Positions 30,826 to 33,790 of a DNA stretch of 33,790 nucleotides are shown one piece after another. The DNA comes from an uncultured Veillonella sp. (GTDB taxonomy: Bacteria; Bacillota; Negativicutes; Veillonellales; Veillonellaceae). The stretch is from positions 1-33,790 of the forward strand of contig URQX01000004.1 of the NCBI GenBank assembly GCA_900550175.1. The letters run 5' to 3'. The notes beneath the pieces are model-generated. The model was not told where the DNA came from, ran no database searches, and saw only the letters and a list, made by a program, of their open reading frames with translations. Within the stretch, counting starts at the first letter, position 1, and every line of letters begins with the position of its first letter. The position numbers and the translations under genes were made by a program.

Positions 30826-33767
30826 CAGTTTCCACCCAATTTAACATTATAAACGTCTGCTTCTCCAGGATTATTATCAAATGTATCTGGATATGCAACA
30901 CAGTATTGAATTTTATCTATAGCAATTCGTTTTATAAAAACTTTTTTATTTTCATCAATATCACATTTTTTAATCTTACATACTATACTTTTAGTTTCAC
31001 TGATTGGAATTGAATCTGTTAAAGCACGATCATCAGAAGTGTAGTGAAGTTCGAATCTATCTTCATCAGCCCATTCAAATGGTTCCCATTTATCATAGCT
31101 AATAGATTTTGGAATAACTGTTCTAAATACATGATTATCATATTCAACACCTAAATAATAAGGGAATGTAATTTCATTTTCATTAGTAATGTTTTCGTTG
31201 ATGATACGAATATCTTTACCACCTCGTCGACTACGTAACAAACCGAAAACAACCCCTGTTTTTCCAGTCCTAACTCTATCAAGACTATCACTAAACGATA
31301 AATTCTCACCATATAATATATTACTTAAACGCATTTTTTCATCTTTAGTATCAAAAATATTAAGTAAGGAATGAATATCAAACTTTGTTCCTAGTGGAGG
31401 GTATAATTTATATAAAATAGAATTACTACTATTTTTCTTACTATTGCTATTTAGAAAATCCTTATATTTTTCCATTAATGCTTTTACAAATATCTCTTGT
31501 AAAAGTTTAGACTGACAAGAGTTCCCTGCTAAGAATATGTGTATAGGATATGTAGTTAAATTTCTATTAGCAAATGTATTCATCATTTGATTTATAAATC
31601 CATTAACACCTTCAAACATATTAGCCTCTAATATGTTTCTTAGTTCTTCAACATTGACAGTTAATCGTATATCTTTACCTATTAATGAACCATCTTGTTC
31701 AACATAAAGTTTTACTGTTTTACGGCCTTCATTAAATTCATCTAAATATCCTTCAGTTTCTTCCCAAATAGGTCTCAATACTTCCATTAAAATTCTCATG
31801 TTGGTATATGCTTCATTAGTTGCTCGACCATTCTCCAAAACTAGAGATTCTAACCCAGATTGCATTCTACCTTTTGCAGGTAAAATAATTTGAATTTGAT
31901 GACGTCGCATTTCAGATTCGTTAGATTTATACACTTCATAAGCTAATAATTGAAGTAAATTTTCACCACCTAAATATGGGTTCCCACCTTTTCCAAATTG
32001 AACTAAATCAAAACGACGTCTTCCATCCTTTGGTTTACGTTCAATACCAAAATCAAAATCAGTTGTACCACCACCAAAATCAAATACACCATATGCGATT
32101 TCTTCATTTGCATCCGGTTCTAAACCATATGTTTCTAATGCACTAATAGCATAAGCTGCTGGTTCACTTGCGCCAGCATAAATTTCAAATTCTTCAATAA
32201 TATTTGAATCAGATAGTATACTTGGTGGTAGTGATTTTTTAAGACCTCTTTCAAAACTATTTAGAAGCTTTTCTTGGATTTTCACACCATAATTTACAGG
32301 GAACGAAAGTGTATAATGTAAATAAATGCCATTATTATAATTATTTATATATAATCCTAAATAATAAGCATATAACTCAATAGGATCAAAAGTAGCTTTT
32401 GAAGTTAAATTAAGATACGAATTTAACTTTACTCTATTACCACTTTTATCAATTAAGATTTGATGACGATTTTTTGTATTGGCCCATTGTTTAAGCTCAT
32501 TAAACGTGGCATAATAACTTTTTTCATCATCAATTTCGTCATAAAACTTGCTGGCTGCTTCATGCGATACTAATACATCACTCCATTTTGTAAAAGGACG
32601 TCCGATTCGTTTTTTATAACCCTCATTAAATTCATTAAAATCCTGAAAATAGAGGAATGTAGGATTTTCAAAATCTTCTTTACGCAAATCAGAATAACTA
32701 TTGCCATTCCCAATACGAAGTAACCGCTCATCCTTATCACGTATTGCTACAACAGTACTTTTAGTACCAAAATCAATAGCACAAACAGCATTTCTCTTAA
32801 TATCTAATTTAGGATTTCTTGCAAAAAAATAAAAATCTTCACAATCATTTGTATCTAACCAATTATTGATTAATGCATCTTCATATACTTCCCAATCACC
32901 TTTATTAGGATCAGATAAAACTGACTTAGATAACGGTGTCATATTTGATCGTATCTTATCTATATTTAAATATTTGCTCTCTAAATCTTTTTGTAAAACG
33001 TTATGTAATTCATCAAAAGCGCAATTATGTTTAGAGAGAATTTCTATAACTTTATTCCTAATTCCAAACATATAATCCAAATTTAATATTTTTTCAAATG
33101 TTTGAAAATCTAGTTTACTATAAAGCAAATCGTAAAAAATCTTAGGTAAATCGATGTTAACTTGTTCAGCATTTATACTATATTGATTTTCAAACCACTC
33201 CTCTGGATAGTTATTATTCAAAAACTCACACAATAATACATCATTTTTATCCACTACAGAATTTTTAAATGAGTATTCTCTCGAAATTTTATCAATATCA
33301 GTAGAATATTGTTTTAATTTTTTTGTTGATACTGAATAAGCTAACATCATATATTTTTTAAGTTGCTCAAATTCATTTTCTGTTATGCTTTTATTTTTTT
33401 GTATTTTTAAATGAAAAAATGAACTACTTAAATTATCAAACGTATCTTGTATAGGTACTGTTGGTACAATATCTTGTATAGGTACTGTCGATAAAATAGG
33501 TAAAGAAAATAATACTCTTTTTACAGTAGATCCCATTTTTTTATAATCTTTGATTAATTCTGGATGTACCGTAAAATCTTTCTTTGCACGTATATAGATA
33601 TCTTTTATAAGTATATAATTCTCTTTTTCTTTACTTAATTTATCTATCAAATTTTGATATAAATCTATTTGCCTCTGAATCTCTTTATAATCGTCTTTTA
33701 TAATTTTTTCTATATTAACTATATCTAATTGACTATTATTAAAATAATCTTTTACTAAATTCGCCAT
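30825..33767 (-). CDS. Hsp70-like actin-fold ATPase, first copy (fused form)
   Basis: The product has 980 residues. The N-terminus (1-320) is coiled-coil and helical and differs from the other copy. The ATPase core has AIDFGTKST (about 329), FDFGGGTTDFDFG (about 560) and FLAGNSCQSK (about 742); the C-terminal domain from about 829 (RTGKTGVVFGLLRSRRGGKD) is fused here and separate in the paralogue. It lacks a DnaK substrate-binding domain. The ATG at 33767 has no clear ribosome-binding site, and the frame stays open to the window edge, where an NTG codon is cut off one base outside; the true start may be there or beyond. Its stop overlaps the HerA-like start. Confidence 0.85.
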   Translation of the reverse strand: MANLVKDYFNNSQLDIVNIEKIIKDDYKEIQRQIDLYQNLIDKLSKEKENYILIKDIYIRAKKDFTVHPELIKDYKKMGSTVKRVLFSLPILSTVPIQDIVPTVPIQDTFDNLSSSFFHLKIQKNKSITENEFEQLKKYMMLAYSVSTKKLKQYSTDIDKISREYSFKNSVVDKNDVLLCEFLNNNYPEEWFENQYSINAEQVNIDLPKIFYDLLYSKLDFQTFEKILNLDYMFGIRNKVIEILSKHNCAFDELHNVLQKDLESKYLNIDKIRSNMTPLSKSVLSDPNKGDWEVYEDALINNWLDTNDCEDFYFFARNPKLDIKRNAVCAIDFGTKSTVVAIRDKDERLLRIGNGNSYSDLRKEDFENPTFLYFQDFNEFNEGYKKRIGRPFTKWSDVLVSHEAASKFYDEIDDEKSYYATFNELKQWANTKNRHQILIDKSGNRVKLNSYLNLTSKATFDPIELYAYYLGLYINNYNNGIYLHYTLSFPVNYGVKIQEKLLNSFERGLKKSLPPSILSDSNIIEEFEIYAGASEPAAYAISALETYGLEPDANEEIAYGVFDFGGGTTDFDFGIERKPKDGRRRFDLVQFGKGGNPYLGGENLLQLLAYEVYKSNESEMRRHQIQIILPAKGRMQSGLESLVLENGRATNEAYTNMRILMEVLRPIWEETEGYLDEFNEGRKTVKLYVEQDGSLIGKDIRLTVNVEELRNILEANMFEGVNGFINQMMNTFANRNLTTYPIHIFLAGNSCQSKLLQEIFVKALMEKYKDFLNSNSKKNSSNSILYKLYPPLGTKFDIHSLLNIFDTKDEKMRLSNILYGENLSFSDSLDRVRTGKTGVVFGLLRSRRGGKDIRIINENITNENEITFPYYLGVEYDNHVFRTVIPKSISYDKWEPFEWADEDRFELHYTSDDRALTDSIPISETKSIVCKIKKCDIDENKKVFIKRIAIDKIQYCVAYPDTFDNNPGEADVYNVKLGGN
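33443..33496 (-). repeat. 27-base tandem duplication in the Hsp70-like N-terminal region
   Basis: The 19-base string starting at 33443 recurs exactly at 33470, a period of 27 bases. It gives the protein repeat TVPIQDIVP-TVPIQDTFD. The near-perfect copies point to a recent in-frame duplication. Confidence 0.85.
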
Positions 33768-33790
33768 CTGCGAATCAGTTTTAATAACCA

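Noticed and set aside
19054..33767. Prophage or integrative element
   Set aside because: No integrase, transposase, capsid, portal, terminase or lysis gene is visible, and no attachment-site repeats or flanking tRNA gene were found in the window.

Overview
The window looks like chromosome of a low-GC diderm Firmicute of the Negativicutes, most likely Veillonella. I base this on recognising the housekeeping protein sequences and the gene order (rimP-nusA-ylxR-ylxQ-infB-rbfA-nrnA-truB, with polA-coaE nearby). No 16S gene or other direct taxonomic marker is present, so the genus is an inference. It divides into a conserved housekeeping half (1 to about 18.6 kb) and a more A/T-rich accessory half (about 19.0 kb to the end).

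Housekeeping half. Positions 1-6819 (minus strand) hold a transcription/translation operon: rimP, nusA, ylxR, an L7Ae-like gene, infB, rbfA, nrnA and the start of truB. Its promoter is at about 6952-6980, and a hairpin lies in the leader. Positions 7083-11732 (minus) carry polA, coaE, a lytic transglycosylase and an unknown gene overlapping it. rpsT (S20, TTG start) diverges from polA. It is followed on the plus strand by a 734-residue protein that joins a polynucleotide kinase, a metallophosphatase and a T4 Rnl1-like RNA ligase, which looks like a one-chain RNA (tRNA) repair enzyme. Two strong hairpins separate it from convergent deoB, and then come nudF and a DUF2828-type helical + vWA protein whose build recalls Ro60/TROVE. 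That last gene has a consensus promoter about 370 bases upstream and a long, strongly folded leader ending in a terminator-like element, so it is either an attenuator or a separate structured RNA.

Accessory half. From the right edge down to 19054 all genes lie on the minus strand with gaps of 0-40 bases (one gap of about 100), forming one operon-like block of nearly 15 kb. In transcription order: a fused Hsp70-like ATPase (980 aa); a HerA/FtsK-type ATPase (1131 aa) coupled to it by a TGATG overlap; a protein with a Gly-rich hydrophobic N-terminus (315 aa); a small helical protein (169 aa); an unknown acidic protein (246 aa); a second Hsp70-like protein (894 aa) whose C-terminal domain is a separate gene (154 aa); a 59-aa basic protein; a NERD nuclease + UvrD-like helicase; a small membrane protein; and an LRAT/NlpC-like cysteine-hydrolase-fold protein. 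The two Hsp70-like proteins are clear paralogues, fused in one copy and split in the other. The content (actin-fold ATPases, DNA translocase, nuclease-helicase, membrane-active and cysteine-enzyme candidates) resembles a genome-defence or inter-replicon conflict locus. I do not recognise it as a named system. It is the best candidate here for something undescribed.

No rRNA, tRNA, CRISPR array, insertion sequence or integrase was found. The only stretch over 300 bases without a gene is 18571-19053, described under the leader-RNA, promoter and hairpin entries.
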